A stretch of 64,000 bases of DNA from Parashewanella curva (GCF_003675895.1 NZ_ML014765.1:19166-83165); one strand, 5' to 3'; shown: positions 54,128 through 63,828, counted from the first letter of the stretch. Notes: generated from the letters alone by a model not told the origin. Made by a program: numbers and translations.

Positions 54128-55168
54128 TTATAGCACACCACGGCGCATTTGATCACGCTCGATAGATTGGAATAATGCCGTAAAGTTACCCTCACCAAAA
54201 CCTAGGTTGTTCTTACGTTGAATGATTTCAATGAAGATTGGACCAAATAGATTCTTGGTAAAGATTTGCAGTAAGTAACCATTTTCATCACCGTCACACA
54301 AAATTTGGTGATGCTTAATGCGCTCACGGTTTTCAGTGATTTGAGGAAGTTTGTCGAAAATAGTGTCGTAGTACTCAGGAATAATATCCAAAGTTTTAAT
54401 TGACGAACCTTCCATTGCATCTAGAGAGGCAACGATGTCACGAGAAGTGAAAGCTAGATGTTGAACACCTGGGCCATTGTACTCTTTTAAGTACTCATCG
54501 ATTTGGTTCTTGTCATCGTCTTTACCTTCGTTGATTGGAATGCAGAAGCTTCCATCTGGTGAACGTAATGCAAATGAAGTTAGTCCTGTCTGTGCACCAT
54601 TGATGTCAAAATAACGAACCTCGGTAAAACCAAAGATGCTTTTATAAAACTCAGCCCACTTACCCATAGTCCCTTTATAGACGTTATTGGTTAGGTGGTC
54701 GACTTCCATAAAGCCTTTTTCTTGAACGATGTCTGGGTTTTCAAGATCTACAAAGTCTTGCTTGTAGATGTTGTTTTCATCACCGTATACATCGATGAAG
54801 TAAATTAAGCTGTCACCAATACCATAGATTGCTGGGTATGGTAGATCTTTTGCGTTTTCATCAGCAGCTTTAGCACCACGCTCAACAGCCGTTTTAAATG
54901 CAAACTCAGCGTCTTCTACACGCCACCCCATAGATGTGATTGCAGGTCCGTGAGACTTTGCAAACTCAGATGAAAAACCTTGGCGCTCTTGATTCAACAG
55001 AAAATGGATGTTGTTTTGGTTGTAGTAGTAGATCTCTTTTTCTTTGTGTTTTTTGATTTTAGAGAAGCCGAAATCTAAAAATGCTTTATGCATAAAGTCA
55101 GTATCTGGCGTTGCATATTCAGTGAACTCGATGCCTTGTAGGCCTAATGGGTTTAGTTCAGTTGCCAT
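54128..55168 (-). CDS. hppD: 4-hydroxyphenylpyruvate dioxygenase
   Basis: Fe(II) enzyme converting 4-hydroxyphenylpyruvate to homogentisate in tyrosine breakdown. 346 residues, two VOC modules. Iron ligands are seen in EVDHLTNNV, PGVQHLAF and IFIEIIQRK, giving two His and one Glu. The C-terminal GFGEGNFTALFQSIERDQMRRG block is family-typical. It lies downstream of hmgA on the same strand with a 65-base gap. In Shewanella relatives the pathway can lead to pyomelanin when hmgA is off. Confidence 0.94.
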   Translation of the reverse strand: MATELNPLGLQGIEFTEYATPDTDFMHKAFLDFGFSKIKKHKEKEIYYYNQNNIHFLLNQERQGFSSEFAKSHGPAITSMGWRVEDAEFAFKTAVERGAKAADENAKDLPYPAIYGIGDSLIYFIDVYGDENNIYKQDFVDLENPDIVQEKGFMEVDHLTNNVYKGTMGKWAEFYKSIFGFTEVRYFDINGAQTGLTSFALRSPDGSFCIPINEGKDDDKNQIDEYLKEYNGPGVQHLAFTSRDIVASLDAMEGSSIKTLDIIPEYYDTIFDKLPQITENRERIKHHQILCDGDENGYLLQIFTKNLFGPIFIEIIQRKNNLGFGEGNFTALFQSIERDQMRRGVL

Positions 55169-55233
55169 TGTTTGTTCCTCAACTTAATGTGTAGGGTTAT
55201 TTCTAATTCAGTCAATTCTAAATATTTAATTAT

Positions 55234-56394
55234 CTATTCTTCTATCCAAGAACGGTTGTATTCTTGGCTCATGCACTGTTGAACATTGTCTGTCAGCTTT
55301 AATGGGGCAAATGTGTCCACCATTACAGCGTATTCATAGGTTTCTTTTTTACCAACCGAAGCTTCGGTTTTACCCGGCTGAGGTCCATGCGGTAAACCTT
55401 TTTGGTGAAGCGTTAAGTAACCAGGGCCAATTCCAGTGCGGCTCATAAAGTCACCATCAACGTAGTAAAGCACTTCATCACTATCAATGTTGCTGTGATA
55501 GTAAGGGGCCGGAATCGCTTTTTCATGGAAATCGTATAAACGAGGCACAAAATTACAAATCACAAAATTATGAGCAGTAAACACCAAATGATCTGAAGGT
55601 GGTAAGTGGATTTTACCAACTTTAGGCGCATATTCGGTGATATTAAATGCCCACGGGTAAACAAAGCCATCCCAACCAACAAGATCGTATGGATGCCACT
55701 CTAAATTAGTGATTTGGTACTTATCACCAAATTTACAAACTAACGGGAAATCACCCTGTTCGACAATCGCATCTTGCAATTCAGGAGTACGAATATCTCG
55801 CTCACAGTAAGGTGCAGATTCAAGCAATTGACCATAGTCATTACGGAAGTGCTTAGGGATCTCAACCATAGAAAATGATTCAACTACAAACAGACGAACA
55901 TTTTCGTAATTATCAAATTTTAATTGGTATGTGGTACCACGAGGTATAACTAGGTAGTCCCATTTTTTGATTTCTAGCGTACCATATTCACTGTAAAGCG
56001 TTCCTGTTCCTTCGTGAACAAACACCACTTCGTCAGCATAAGAGTTACGATAAAACTCATTCGTATCAACAGTAACCTTTGCAGTGTACATAGCTACATC
56101 AGCGTTGTAGAAAATTTTATTGCGAGCGCTGAAAAAGTTACCGTCTTTATCTGCAGAAGTTGAATCTAGTTTGTAATTTTGAATTAATGCATCTTCCCAG
56201 CCTAAACCATGATCAACATGATAAGGTGCCACAGCTAATGCCTTAGTAGGCATATTGTGATGATATTTATTGGAATAGATGTTGGAAAAACCATGAGTGG
56301 AAAACAGTTCTTCACGATACAGCTCACCGTTCTCTTTTTCGAAGGTAATGTGTCGCTTTGAGGGTATCTCACCTTGCTTTACATAAAATGGCAT
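55234..56394 (-). CDS. hmgA: Homogentisate 1,2-dioxygenase
   Basis: Fe(II) enzyme that opens the ring of homogentisate. 386 residues, the shorter bacterial form, with a cupin-like fold. Visible blocks include VVFVHEGTGTLYSEYG, DYLVIPRGTTYQL, and a later HSNIDSDEVLYYVDG and LHQKGLPHGPQPG with His and Glu ligands. It is the first gene of the hmgA-hppD unit. Its start faces the LysR gene across 109 bases. maiA/fahA-like genes for the next steps are not in this window. Confidence 0.88.
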   Translation of the reverse strand: MPFYVKQGEIPSKRHITFEKENGELYREELFSTHGFSNIYSNKYHHNMPTKALAVAPYHVDHGLGWEDALIQNYKLDSTSADKDGNFFSARNKIFYNADVAMYTAKVTVDTNEFYRNSYADEVVFVHEGTGTLYSEYGTLEIKKWDYLVIPRGTTYQLKFDNYENVRLFVVESFSMVEIPKHFRNDYGQLLESAPYCERDIRTPELQDAIVEQGDFPLVCKFGDKYQITNLEWHPYDLVGWDGFVYPWAFNITEYAPKVGKIHLPPSDHLVFTAHNFVICNFVPRLYDFHEKAIPAPYYHSNIDSDEVLYYVDGDFMSRTGIGPGYLTLHQKGLPHGPQPGKTEASVGKKETYEYAVMVDTFAPLKLTDNVQQCMSQEYNRSWIEE

Positions 56395-56482
56395 TTTTCT
56401 ACCTTACTCATTGATTTAATTATTTGTAAGCAATTTAATTGCATAGTTAAACAAAAAAAAGAATAATATTTCGCTGTAGATA

Positions 56483-56497
56483 ATCTAAATATTAGAT
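56483..56497. promoter_or_regulatory. Palindrome near the LysR start
   Basis: ATCTAA-ATA-TTAGAT lies 7 bases before the LysR start codon and within the divergent hmgA promoter region. It has the T-N11-A shape bound by LysR-type regulators, and could serve autoregulation. Confidence 0.4.
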
Positions 56498-56503
56498 AGT
56501 GTT

Positions 56504-57400
56504 ATGAAAATTGATATTGATGCGTTCAGAGTAATGCAGGTATTGGTAGAAGAAGGCAGTTTCGCTAAGGCCGCAGATCGCTTACATAAAGCCCAATCTG
56601 CAGTGAGCTATCAGATCAAGAAATTAGAAAATCATTTAAACGTCCAGTTGTTTAATCGGGAGCAGTATCGTGCTCAGCTGACACCTGAAGGAAAGGTGAT
56701 ATTGAAAGAAGGACAAAGATTGCTACAGCAACTATCTAATATTGAGCGACTAGCCCATAGATTTAGTGATGATTGGGAGCCTAATTTAGAATTGGTGATT
56801 GATGGTGCTTTGCCTATGAAGCCTATTATGAACGCACTTAAAAGGATGACCGAGCACAATATTCCTACTAAGGTACAGCTGAATATAGAATTTTTAGGTG
56901 GTGTCCAAAGTCGCTTTGAAAGGGACAAAGCCGATTTAATGTTGGTAAAGGACTATAAGAATGCGCCAGATCTTAATTCAACGCCTTTGCCTTCCATTAC
57001 CAACATACTAGTGGCATCTTCAGAGCATCCGCTAGCCAATAAATATAGTGTTGAACTCAGTGAGTTACAAGAATTCGTCGAGCTGACAATCGAAGATTCA
57101 TCCACCAATGCTCACTTGAGAGATGAAATGCAGTTTGGTGGAGATAAAGTGTTCTATCTTTCTGGTTTTATTATGAAGCGCGATGCTTTGCTAGAAGGGT
57201 TAGGTTTTGGTTGGTTACCTGACTTTTTAGCTAAAGAAGATTTACAGAAAGGTAAGTTAAAAGAAGTGAAATTCGTTGGTGGAAGTCAGTACTCATTTAC
57301 TCCGCAGCTTGTAACTACCCATCACCGTCCTTTAGGAAAAGCAGGGCAATTATTTACTGAGTTGATTCTTGAAGAGTTTTCTTTAGAATCGAACGGATAA
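56504..57400 (+). CDS. LysR-family transcriptional regulator
   Basis: A 298-residue regulator. The N-terminal helix-turn-helix is FRVMQVLVEEGSFAKAADRLHKAQSAVSYQIKKLE, followed by an effector domain with GVQSRFERDKADLMLV. It is divergent from hmgA-hppD, which is probably its target; an intergenic palindrome supports this. The effector is not known but could be homogentisate or 4-hydroxyphenylpyruvate. Confidence 0.88.
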   Translation: MKIDIDAFRVMQVLVEEGSFAKAADRLHKAQSAVSYQIKKLENHLNVQLFNREQYRAQLTPEGKVILKEGQRLLQQLSNIERLAHRFSDDWEPNLELVIDGALPMKPIMNALKRMTEHNIPTKVQLNIEFLGGVQSRFERDKADLMLVKDYKNAPDLNSTPLPSITNILVASSEHPLANKYSVELSELQEFVELTIEDSSTNAHLRDEMQFGGDKVFYLSGFIMKRDALLEGLGFGWLPDFLAKEDLQKGKLKEVKFVGGSQYSFTPQLVTTHHRPLGKAGQLFTELILEEFSLESNG

Positions 57401-57426
57401 TAAACAAAATATGCTAGGACATCACA

Positions 57427-58218
57427 ATGCAAAACAGTCACGAGATAGATTACGAAATCATTGGTCATGATATGCAACTGGTCGAAGTGGAACTTGATCC
57501 ACAAGAGACCGTTATTGCGGAAGCGGGAGCCATGACTTACATGGAGCAAGATATCCAATTCGAAGCAAAAATGGGTGATGGCTCAAACCCTGATGAAGGT
57601 TTTTTTGGAAAGCTTTTTAGTGCAGGTAAGCGCGTACTTACAGGCGAAGGTTTGTTTATGACTCACTTCACCAATCAAGGCCATCAAAAGCGTCGAGTGG
57701 CATTTGCAGCTCCTTATCCGGGGAGTATTTTAGCGATTGATTTGCAAGAAATTGGTGGTGAGCTGATTTGTCAAAAAGACAGCTTTTTAGCGGCAGCGTT
57801 GGGTACTAAAGTCAGCCAGAGATTTAACCGCAAGCTGGGGGCTGGCTTTTTTGGTGGCGAAGGTTTTATTTTGCAAAGCTTACAAGGTGATGGAAAGGTC
57901 TTTGTTCATGCTGGTGGCACTTTAGTTAGAAAAGAGTTAAATGGCGAAACGTTGAGAGTCGATACAGGTTGTATTGCGGCGTTTTCAAACGGGATTGACT
58001 ACGATATTGAACGTGCTGGTTCCATGAAATCTATGTTATTTGGTGGTGAAGGTATCTTTTTAGCCACCTTATCAGGCCACGGTAGTGTTTGGTTACAAAG
58101 CTTGCCGTTTTCTCGCATGGCAGATCGCATCATTGCAAACGCTCCATCATCGGGAGGAAGTGACAAAGGAGAAGGCTCTGTACTAGGCAGTATTGGCCGT
58201 ATGGTAGATGGACGCTAA
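57427..58218 (+). CDS. AIM24/TIGR00266 family protein
   Basis: A 263-residue protein of a widespread family with unclear function. It is a beta-rich, tandem-repeat fold. Family blocks include [57 protein letters not shown] and [22 protein letters not shown]. It follows the LysR gene by 26 bases on the same strand. No signal peptide is seen. Confidence 0.85.
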   Translation: MQNSHEIDYEIIGHDMQLVEVELDPQETVIAEAGAMTYMEQDIQFEAKMGDGSNPDEGFFGKLFSAGKRVLTGEGLFMTHFTNQGHQKRRVAFAAPYPGSILAIDLQEIGGELICQKDSFLAAALGTKVSQRFNRKLGAGFFGGEGFILQSLQGDGKVFVHAGGTLVRKELNGETLRVDTGCIAAFSNGIDYDIERAGSMKSMLFGGEGIFLATLSGHGSVWLQSLPFSRMADRIIANAPSSGGSDKGEGSVLGSIGRMVDGR

Positions 58219-58263
58219 TATACTCGCACTGCGTGGGCTTTTCAGCATTGATGCTTCTTTGTT

Positions 58264-58301
58264 GTGAAAGTTTAAATTAGCCTGCTAGTTTAAACTTTCA
58301 C
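58264..58301. terminator. Large inverted repeat after the AIM24-family gene
   Basis: A perfect 13-bp stem, GTGAAAGTTTAAA and TTTAAACTTTCAC, with a 12-base loop. There is no T run, so it may be a factor-dependent terminator, a processing stem or a protein site. Confidence 0.5.
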
Positions 58302-58403
58302 GCCGCGAATAATGCAATTCTGAAAAAGCCCTGAAAGTTGCATCTTCAAGTATCACGAGTATATCAATTAAAAATAATAAACAATGGAAATAAAAATAAT
58401 AAT

Positions 58404-59786
58404 ATGAACATCAAACGCTCTCACTTTATCCTCATCGGCCCAGCTTTAGCTTGGGCTTTTTATTGGTTTTTAACGCTTTCAGGGATGGATTATTTACCCG
58501 CAGCAGCGGCCGGTATCACTTTACTTACTGTAATCTGGTGGGTGTCTGAAGCCCTCCCGATTCCAGCAACCTCGCTTGTTCCATTTGCGCTGTTACCTTT
58601 GTTCGATATTGTTAGCCATAAAGGCGTTGCATCGGCTTTAGGTAGCCATGTGATTTTGCTACTTATGGCTGCCTTTATGCTATCAAAAGCCCTTGAGAAA
58701 AGTGGTGTGCATCGTAGGCTTGCCGTTTATATGGTTAACTTTATCGGTGTGAGTTCAGCATTAAGATTAGTGTTTGGTTTCATGCTCGCCACAGCGTTTT
58801 TAAGTATGTGGATATCCAATACGGCTTCAACCTTAATCATGCTTCCTATTGCATTAGCTATTTTGGCGAGAGTGGATAATCCTAAGTTAACCGTCGCCTT
58901 GATTTTGGGTATCGCCTATGCTGCTAGTACTGGCGGAATTGCTACACCAATAGGTACACCTCCTAATGTTATCTTTATGGGGATTTATGAAGAATTTACT
59001 GGCAAAAACTTTGAGTTTGTCGAGTGGATGAAAGTAGGTCTGCCGATTGTAATAATAGCGATTCCGTTAATGGCATTGTGGTTAACTCGTGGTATTAAAC
59101 TTGACCAAAATATCGAGCTTCCAAAGCAAGGCACTTGGCGTAGTGAAGAAAAACGAACCTTAATCATTTTTGGGATTACTGTATTAGCATGGATAACTCG
59201 TCACGCTCCATTTGGTGGGTGGGCAAATTACTTAGATATTCCTTTGGCGGGTGATAGTACTGTTGCATTAGCGGCTGTTGTGGCAATGTTCATGATGCCA
59301 AACGGTAACGGAAAAGGTGAAAAGGTATTAGATTGGGATACGGCGAAAACAATTCCTTGGGGGATGTTACTGTTGTTTGCAGGTGGTATTGCCTTAGCAA
59401 AAGGAATGTCTGAATCTGGTTTGAGCCAAATGCTGGGTGACTGGCTGTCTTCTATGTCGCATATTTCAGTATTAGCCTTGGTGGTATTGATTTGTTTAGT
59501 GGTGGTGTACTTAACCGAAATTACCAGTAATACCGCGACTGCTACTTTGCTAATGCCGATTTTAGCGGTAGCCGCTGTCGGTGTTGGTGTAAAGCCTGAA
59601 GTTTTGATGATCCCTGCTGCTATGGTCGCCAGCTGCGCCTATATGCTACCAGTTGCAACTGCTCCAAACGCCATCGTTTATGGCACTGGAGAAATAGATA
59701 TAAAACAAATGGTGAGAGAAGGTGCCGTGCTGAGCTTTATGATGGCTATTCTCATCGCTTTTGTGAGTTATTTTTTGTTGGGGTAG
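58404..59786 (+). CDS. DASS/SLC13-family anion:Na+ symporter
   Basis: A sodium-coupled carrier for dicarboxylates or related anions in the inner membrane. About 460 residues with 11-12 hydrophobic segments. SLC13 signatures are present: ALPIPATSLVPF, MWISNTASTLIMLPIA (the SNT motif) with a matching second copy EITSNTATATLLMPIL, and GGIATPIGTPPNVIF. ATG 58404 is chosen for the normal N-terminus; the frame is open back to 58338. The substrate is unassigned. Confidence 0.88.
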   Translation: MNIKRSHFILIGPALAWAFYWFLTLSGMDYLPAAAAGITLLTVIWWVSEALPIPATSLVPFALLPLFDIVSHKGVASALGSHVILLLMAAFMLSKALEKSGVHRRLAVYMVNFIGVSSALRLVFGFMLATAFLSMWISNTASTLIMLPIALAILARVDNPKLTVALILGIAYAASTGGIATPIGTPPNVIFMGIYEEFTGKNFEFVEWMKVGLPIVIIAIPLMALWLTRGIKLDQNIELPKQGTWRSEEKRTLIIFGITVLAWITRHAPFGGWANYLDIPLAGDSTVALAAVVAMFMMPNGNGKGEKVLDWDTAKTIPWGMLLLFAGGIALAKGMSESGLSQMLGDWLSSMSHISVLALVVLICLVVVYLTEITSNTATATLLMPILAVAAVGVGVKPEVLMIPAAMVASCAYMLPVATAPNAIVYGTGEIDIKQMVREGAVLSFMMAILIAFVSYFLLG

Positions 59787-59849
59787 TAAGTTAAAGTTAA
59801 GTTGTTGAGGTTTAGGATGCCGTGAAGCTTATTTTAAGGCGTCCTTATT

Positions 59850-60092
59850 ATGACTATGTGTTGTGCCTCTTGTTTCTCGGTGGGTGGGGCTTATCAAAAT
59901 GGATTTGAAGAATCGACAAAAGTAGAACGATGTTTGAATATATCTACTTGCGGTTGTTATCAATGCTGCCCAAAAAAAGAACGAATATTCACTTTGAAAA
60001 ACTTTTCAACCAAGAGCCAGTTAAAACACAGCCAAGCTCTGGGAATCGAAATTTTTATCACAAATGAAGAAGTGAAAATTAGGATTGTATAG
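59850..60092 (+). CDS. Hypothetical small Cys-rich protein
   Basis: An 80-residue frame with eight cysteines in its first 50 residues (MTMCCASC, then RCLNISTCGCYQCC), and no recognised family. There is no clear ribosome site before ATG 59850. A strong terminator follows, which gives mild support. It may be spurious. Confidence 0.3.
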   Translation: MTMCCASCFSVGGAYQNGFEESTKVERCLNISTCGCYQCCPKKERIFTLKNFSTKSQLKHSQALGIEIFITNEEVKIRIV

Positions 60093-60120
60093 TTGCTTTT
60101 CAGCTAATATTGGAAAATTA

Positions 60121-60151
60121 ATTACCTCATGCAATTAATGCATGAGGTAAT
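60121..60151. terminator. Bidirectional terminator before dcp
   Basis: ATTACCTCATGCA and TGCATGAGGTAAT form a 13-bp stem with a five-base loop, lying between the small Cys-rich frame and the convergent dcp gene. Confidence 0.75.
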
Positions 60152-60163
60152 AATCAACACGTT

Positions 60164-62335
60164 TTAATCTTTCAACAAACCTCGGCTGCGAAGTAGAGGT
60201 TCGATACCTGCTTCTTTACCACGGAAGTTTTTATAAAGCTTCATTGGATCTTCGCTACCACCTTGCGATAACACATTGTTTTGGAAGGCTTCAGCTGTAG
60301 CTTTATCGAAGATGCCGTTTTCTTTAAAGGCTTCAAATGCATCAGCGCCTAGGATGTCAGACCAAATGTAGCTGTAATAGCCCGCACTGTATCCGCCAGC
60401 GAAAATATGAGAGAAGTAAGTACTGCGATAACGCGGTGCGATTTCTTTCATTAGCCCCATTTTCTTCACTGATTCAGCTTCAAATTTTGCAGCATCACGA
60501 ACTTTTGAGTCTTTCAGAGTGTGCCAGTCTAAATCAAGTAGAGTTGCAGCCATGTATTCAACAGTAGCAAAACCTTGGTTGAATTGGCTTGCAGCGCGGA
60601 TTTTGTTCACTAATTCTTGTGGAATAACTTTGCCCGTTTTGTAGTGCTTAGCAAATTGAGCCAGAACTTCAGGCTGAGTCATCCAGTTTTCCATTACTTG
60701 AGATGGGAACTCAACGTAATCACGTGGTACTGCTGTACCTGCTTGAGAGCGGTACTTCACGTTAGAAAGAATTCCGTGCAGCGCGTGACCAAATTCGTGG
60801 AATAAGGTACTCGCTTCATCAAAGGTAAGCAGTGCTGGTTCACCTTCAGCTGGACGAGGGTAGTTAAGTACGTTAACAATGATCGGTACAGATTTTACAC
60901 CATTCATGTTGTACTGCTTGCGGTATGAGTTCATCCATGCACCGCCACGCTTACTATCGCGGACGAAGTAATCACCCATAAAGATGGCAATTAGTTCGTT
61001 GTTTTTGTCATAGATTTCCCAAGTACGAACTTCATCGTTGTATTTTGGTAAATCTGTTCGCTCTTTAGCTGTAATACCGAATAAACGATTTGCAGTGTAG
61101 AACACACCTTCGATTGTGTTTTCTAGTGAGAAATAAGGGCGAGTTTGTTGCTCGTTAAAGCTGTACTTAGCAACACGGATCTTGTCAGCATAATACCACC
61201 AGTCCCAAGCAGCTAGTTTGAACTTACCACCTTCTTTATCGATCATCGCTTGCATGTCTGCAGCTTCTGCTTCTGCACGAGAAAGAGCAGCAGGCCATAC
61301 ACGGTTTAGTAGCTTGTAAACATTTTCAGGGGTCTTAGCTGTACGTTCTTCAAGTACATAGTGGGCATGAGTTTCGTAGCCCAATAGCTTTGCACGTTCT
61401 GCACGAAGGGCCGCAACTTTAGCTAACACTTTTTTATTGTCGTTAGCGTTATTGTTGTTACCACGCTCGATATAACCTTTGTAGATTTTCTCACGCAGCG
61501 CACGATTATCAGCATAAGTTAAAAACGGAGTGATAGATGGACGAGCGGTAGTGAATACCCACTTGCCTTCATGTCCGCGTTTTGTGGCTACACCTGCAGC
61601 GCTAGCAATCACGTCTTTTGGAAGACCGGCTAGATCTTTTTCGTTATCAATAACAAGTTCAAAGCTGTTTGTTTCTGCAAGTAGGTTGTCACCAAACTGA
61701 AGATTCAATTTGCCGATTTTTGCATTCAAGTCACGAAGCTTAGCTTTGTCCGCATCGTTTAGGTTAGCGCCGCCACGAGAGAATGACTTATAGGTGTTTT
61801 CAAGCAAGATTTTTTCAGCAGTATTTAGGTTTAATGCTTCACGTTGCTCATAAACCGCTTTAACTTTTTGAAACAGCTTATCGTTTAAGTAAATGTCATC
61901 ACTCAATGAAGACAACATTGGAGATACTTGTTTACTAATTTTTTGCAACTCAGGCGTGGTGTCGGCACCTGTTAAGTTGTAAAAAACGTTAGCAACTTTA
62001 GTGACCAAGTTGCCAGAGAATTCCATTGCTTCAATGGTATTAGCAAACGTTGGTTTTTCTGGGTTATCAATGATAGCTTGCATTTCAGCACGCTGTTGAG
62101 CGATACCTGCTTTAAATGCTGGTAGATAATGCTCAGCTTTGATTGAATCAAAGTCTGGTATGCCGTGAATCGTATCGTAAGATTTAAAAAACGGATTCGA
62201 AGCGTTTTGTTTGATGATTTGTTCTGCGGTTTGAGTGGCAGAAGCCGCAGAGGTTTGTGGCTCTGTACTGTGACAAGCTGTTAATGCTAGCGCTAAGGTA
62301 ATAGCACCAACAAGTGGTTTGATAGTTCCTTGCAT
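60164..62335 (-). CDS. dcp: M3-family peptidyl-dipeptidase Dcp (lipoprotein)
   Basis: A zinc metallopeptidase that removes dipeptides from peptide C-termini. 723 residues; the zinc motif HEFGHALHG is near residue 515, with a matching Glu downstream (FPSQVMENW). The N-terminus LVGAITLALALTAC ends in a lipobox, so this form is exported and lipid-anchored, as in many marine gammaproteobacterial Dcp proteins, while the E. coli enzyme is cytoplasmic or periplasmic and not lipidated. Confidence 0.9.
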   Translation of the reverse strand: MQGTIKPLVGAITLALALTACHSTEPQTSAASATQTAEQIIKQNASNPFFKSYDTIHGIPDFDSIKAEHYLPAFKAGIAQQRAEMQAIIDNPEKPTFANTIEAMEFSGNLVTKVANVFYNLTGADTTPELQKISKQVSPMLSSLSDDIYLNDKLFQKVKAVYEQREALNLNTAEKILLENTYKSFSRGGANLNDADKAKLRDLNAKIGKLNLQFGDNLLAETNSFELVIDNEKDLAGLPKDVIASAAGVATKRGHEGKWVFTTARPSITPFLTYADNRALREKIYKGYIERGNNNNANDNKKVLAKVAALRAERAKLLGYETHAHYVLEERTAKTPENVYKLLNRVWPAALSRAEAEAADMQAMIDKEGGKFKLAAWDWWYYADKIRVAKYSFNEQQTRPYFSLENTIEGVFYTANRLFGITAKERTDLPKYNDEVRTWEIYDKNNELIAIFMGDYFVRDSKRGGAWMNSYRKQYNMNGVKSVPIIVNVLNYPRPAEGEPALLTFDEASTLFHEFGHALHGILSNVKYRSQAGTAVPRDYVEFPSQVMENWMTQPEVLAQFAKHYKTGKVIPQELVNKIRAASQFNQGFATVEYMAATLLDLDWHTLKDSKVRDAAKFEAESVKKMGLMKEIAPRYRSTYFSHIFAGGYSAGYYSYIWSDILGADAFEAFKENGIFDKATAEAFQNNVLSQGGSEDPMKLYKNFRGKEAGIEPLLRSRGLLKD

Positions 62336-62763
62336 TTTGGTATCCCCAGAATGTTTGTATTGCTCAATCCATAATTTGCTTCATGCAAATCAGGACAACA
62401 TTGAGTTAGTTCTCATGCTTAAATTGATGAGATCTTGTTATTGGGTAGTGTATTTACCATATTTTTTAACTCAATTACTACGATTGAGCAGAATTTTATG
62501 TAACAAGGCGTGTTAGTTTTAACAAGTAAAATGCTTTTGTAGTAGAGAGGATGTTAACTAACCTCAACTCTGTATAATAAAATCAATAACAACCTGATTT
62601 TAAATGCGAACCTTAAATTTTATCTGCAGTGCTGCTGATTACTCGTAGTTACAGGCATAACAGTTCGTAATAGTCAGCCTATTTCGGGCTGTTCTAACAC
62701 AGAAATACCTGTAAGTAGCTGTGCTGTATGGGTTGATTTATGCAGAGCTGAGGTTAGCAATTG
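62336..62763. other. Intergenic region upstream of dcp
   Basis: The first 220 bases hold the dcp promoter and nothing else recognised. The remainder is a MITE-like element. Confidence 0.5.
62558..62757. mobile_element. MITE-like 200-bp element
   Basis: Exactly 200 bp bounded by 20-bp inverted repeats: CTAACCTCAACTCTGTATAA (62558-62577) and, on the opposite strand, CTAACCTCAGCTCTGCATAA (62738-62757), an 18/20 match. There is no coding frame. Smaller hairpins lie inside (for example AAAATCA and TGATTTT around 62578-62606). No target duplication is clear. Its right edge is 6 bases from the chorismate mutase stop codon, suggesting insertion there. Confidence 0.55.
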
Positions 62764-63300
62764 TTATTTCTTGTTATCTTTATCTAACTCTATTTTCTTT
62801 AAAGCTTTAAATAAAGTTTGCTGTTGCTTGTTACTAAGTTGTAACTCAGAAAATGCTCTAGAAAATGAAGGGTAATTTAAGCCAGTCAATTTAGCTTGAG
62901 TGTTCAATTGGTGTGCCAGTGTCGTGAAAAGCTTTTGATTGAGTTTTGCAAGCTTTTTTCTCGTTTCTGTGATTGGAATTATTTTGTGAGATTGCGTTTT
63001 GGGGTTATTGAAGTCGGCATGCTGAATTTGTTTGCAAGAGTCCATCATAGCTTGAGTGAAACTGAGTACCGAATTGGGCTCTAATGTATATTTTTTAGCG
63101 GATTGAGCTGCTTTAGCTAACACCACTTGTTCCTGTTTTAGGTTTTCAATCGCAATATTCTTATGGATTTTGTAACTAGCCACATCATGACAAAGACTGA
63201 GTCTTGCTTTTATTATGGAATTAATTTGAACGCTATTTTCAGCGAATGTGCTGATTGGAAACGCAACAAGGAAGATGTAAATATAATGCTTTATTTTCAT
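62764..63300 (-). CDS. Periplasmic chorismate mutase (AroQ gamma class)
   Basis: Converts chorismate to prephenate. About 178 residues, with a signal peptide KIKHYIYIFLVAFPISTFAEN suggesting export. The helical AroQ pattern is visible: IIKARLSLCHDVASYK, then IENLKQEQVVLAKAAQSAKK, and FTQAMMDSCKQIQ with the conserved Q, in the order seen in secreted gamma-class mutases. I prefer ATG 63300 because the signal peptide then starts with MKIKHY; the frame opens at 63315. The 3' end abuts the MITE-like element. Confidence 0.7.
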   Translation of the reverse strand: MKIKHYIYIFLVAFPISTFAENSVQINSIIKARLSLCHDVASYKIHKNIAIENLKQEQVVLAKAAQSAKKYTLEPNSVLSFTQAMMDSCKQIQHADFNNPKTQSHKIIPITETRKKLAKLNQKLFTTLAHQLNTQAKLTGLNYPSFSRAFSELQLSNKQQQTLFKALKKIELDKDNKK

Positions 63301-63324
63301 AATGGAGGGAGACATTCAATAGTT

Positions 63325-63828
63325 TTAGTTATTTTTACACATTTTAAACTCTTTTACATGTAACACTCTATCGGGCATGAGTGGGTGTTCAAAATTATCT
63401 TTCTCTAGCCTTTCTAACATTGCCGATGTGCTTACTGGAACCCAAGTAACCACTTTAACTCCTATTGGCTTACGAGCTTCATTCATTAGTCTTTTTAATT
63501 CAGCTTTTCTTTCTTCTTCGCTGCATCTGCCCATTTTGGCCTCTAAGCGCTTAATTATTTCGTACACGTCTAAGTAATCTCTGGATTGGTCGTAGCGTTC
63601 TTGGCTAGTTAATTCCACTTGCAGGGATGAGTCAGTGAACCATTTTTCTGTTTGTATTGCTATTTGTTCTTTCCCTTTTAAAGGCTGATGGGTTATCGCG
63701 CAAAGTGCTTCGTCATTTTTAGGTGCTTGTTTAGAACATATACTTATTACTCTAATCAAATCAGTTTTGAGCAAAGCATAAGCTTTATCTAGGTGTAGGC
63801 GAAAAACATGGTCGGTTTGAAAGTACAA
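63325..63828 (-). CDS. Hypothetical protein
   Basis: A 167-residue soluble protein. The middle, ALCAITHQPLKGKEQIAIQTEKWF, recalls the first strand and loop of U-box-like domains (C-x-I-T-x-x-P), but the match is weak. The C-terminal half is helical and charged (RCSEEERKAELKRLMNEARK). It ends 25 bases before the chorismate mutase start, so the two may form an operon. No other feature is recognised. Confidence 0.5.
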   Translation of the reverse strand: MYFQTDHVFRLHLDKAYALLKTDLIRVISICSKQAPKNDEALCAITHQPLKGKEQIAIQTEKWFTDSSLQVELTSQERYDQSRDYLDVYEIIKRLEAKMGRCSEEERKAELKRLMNEARKPIGVKVVTWVPVSTSAMLERLEKDNFEHPLMPDRVLHVKEFKMCKNN

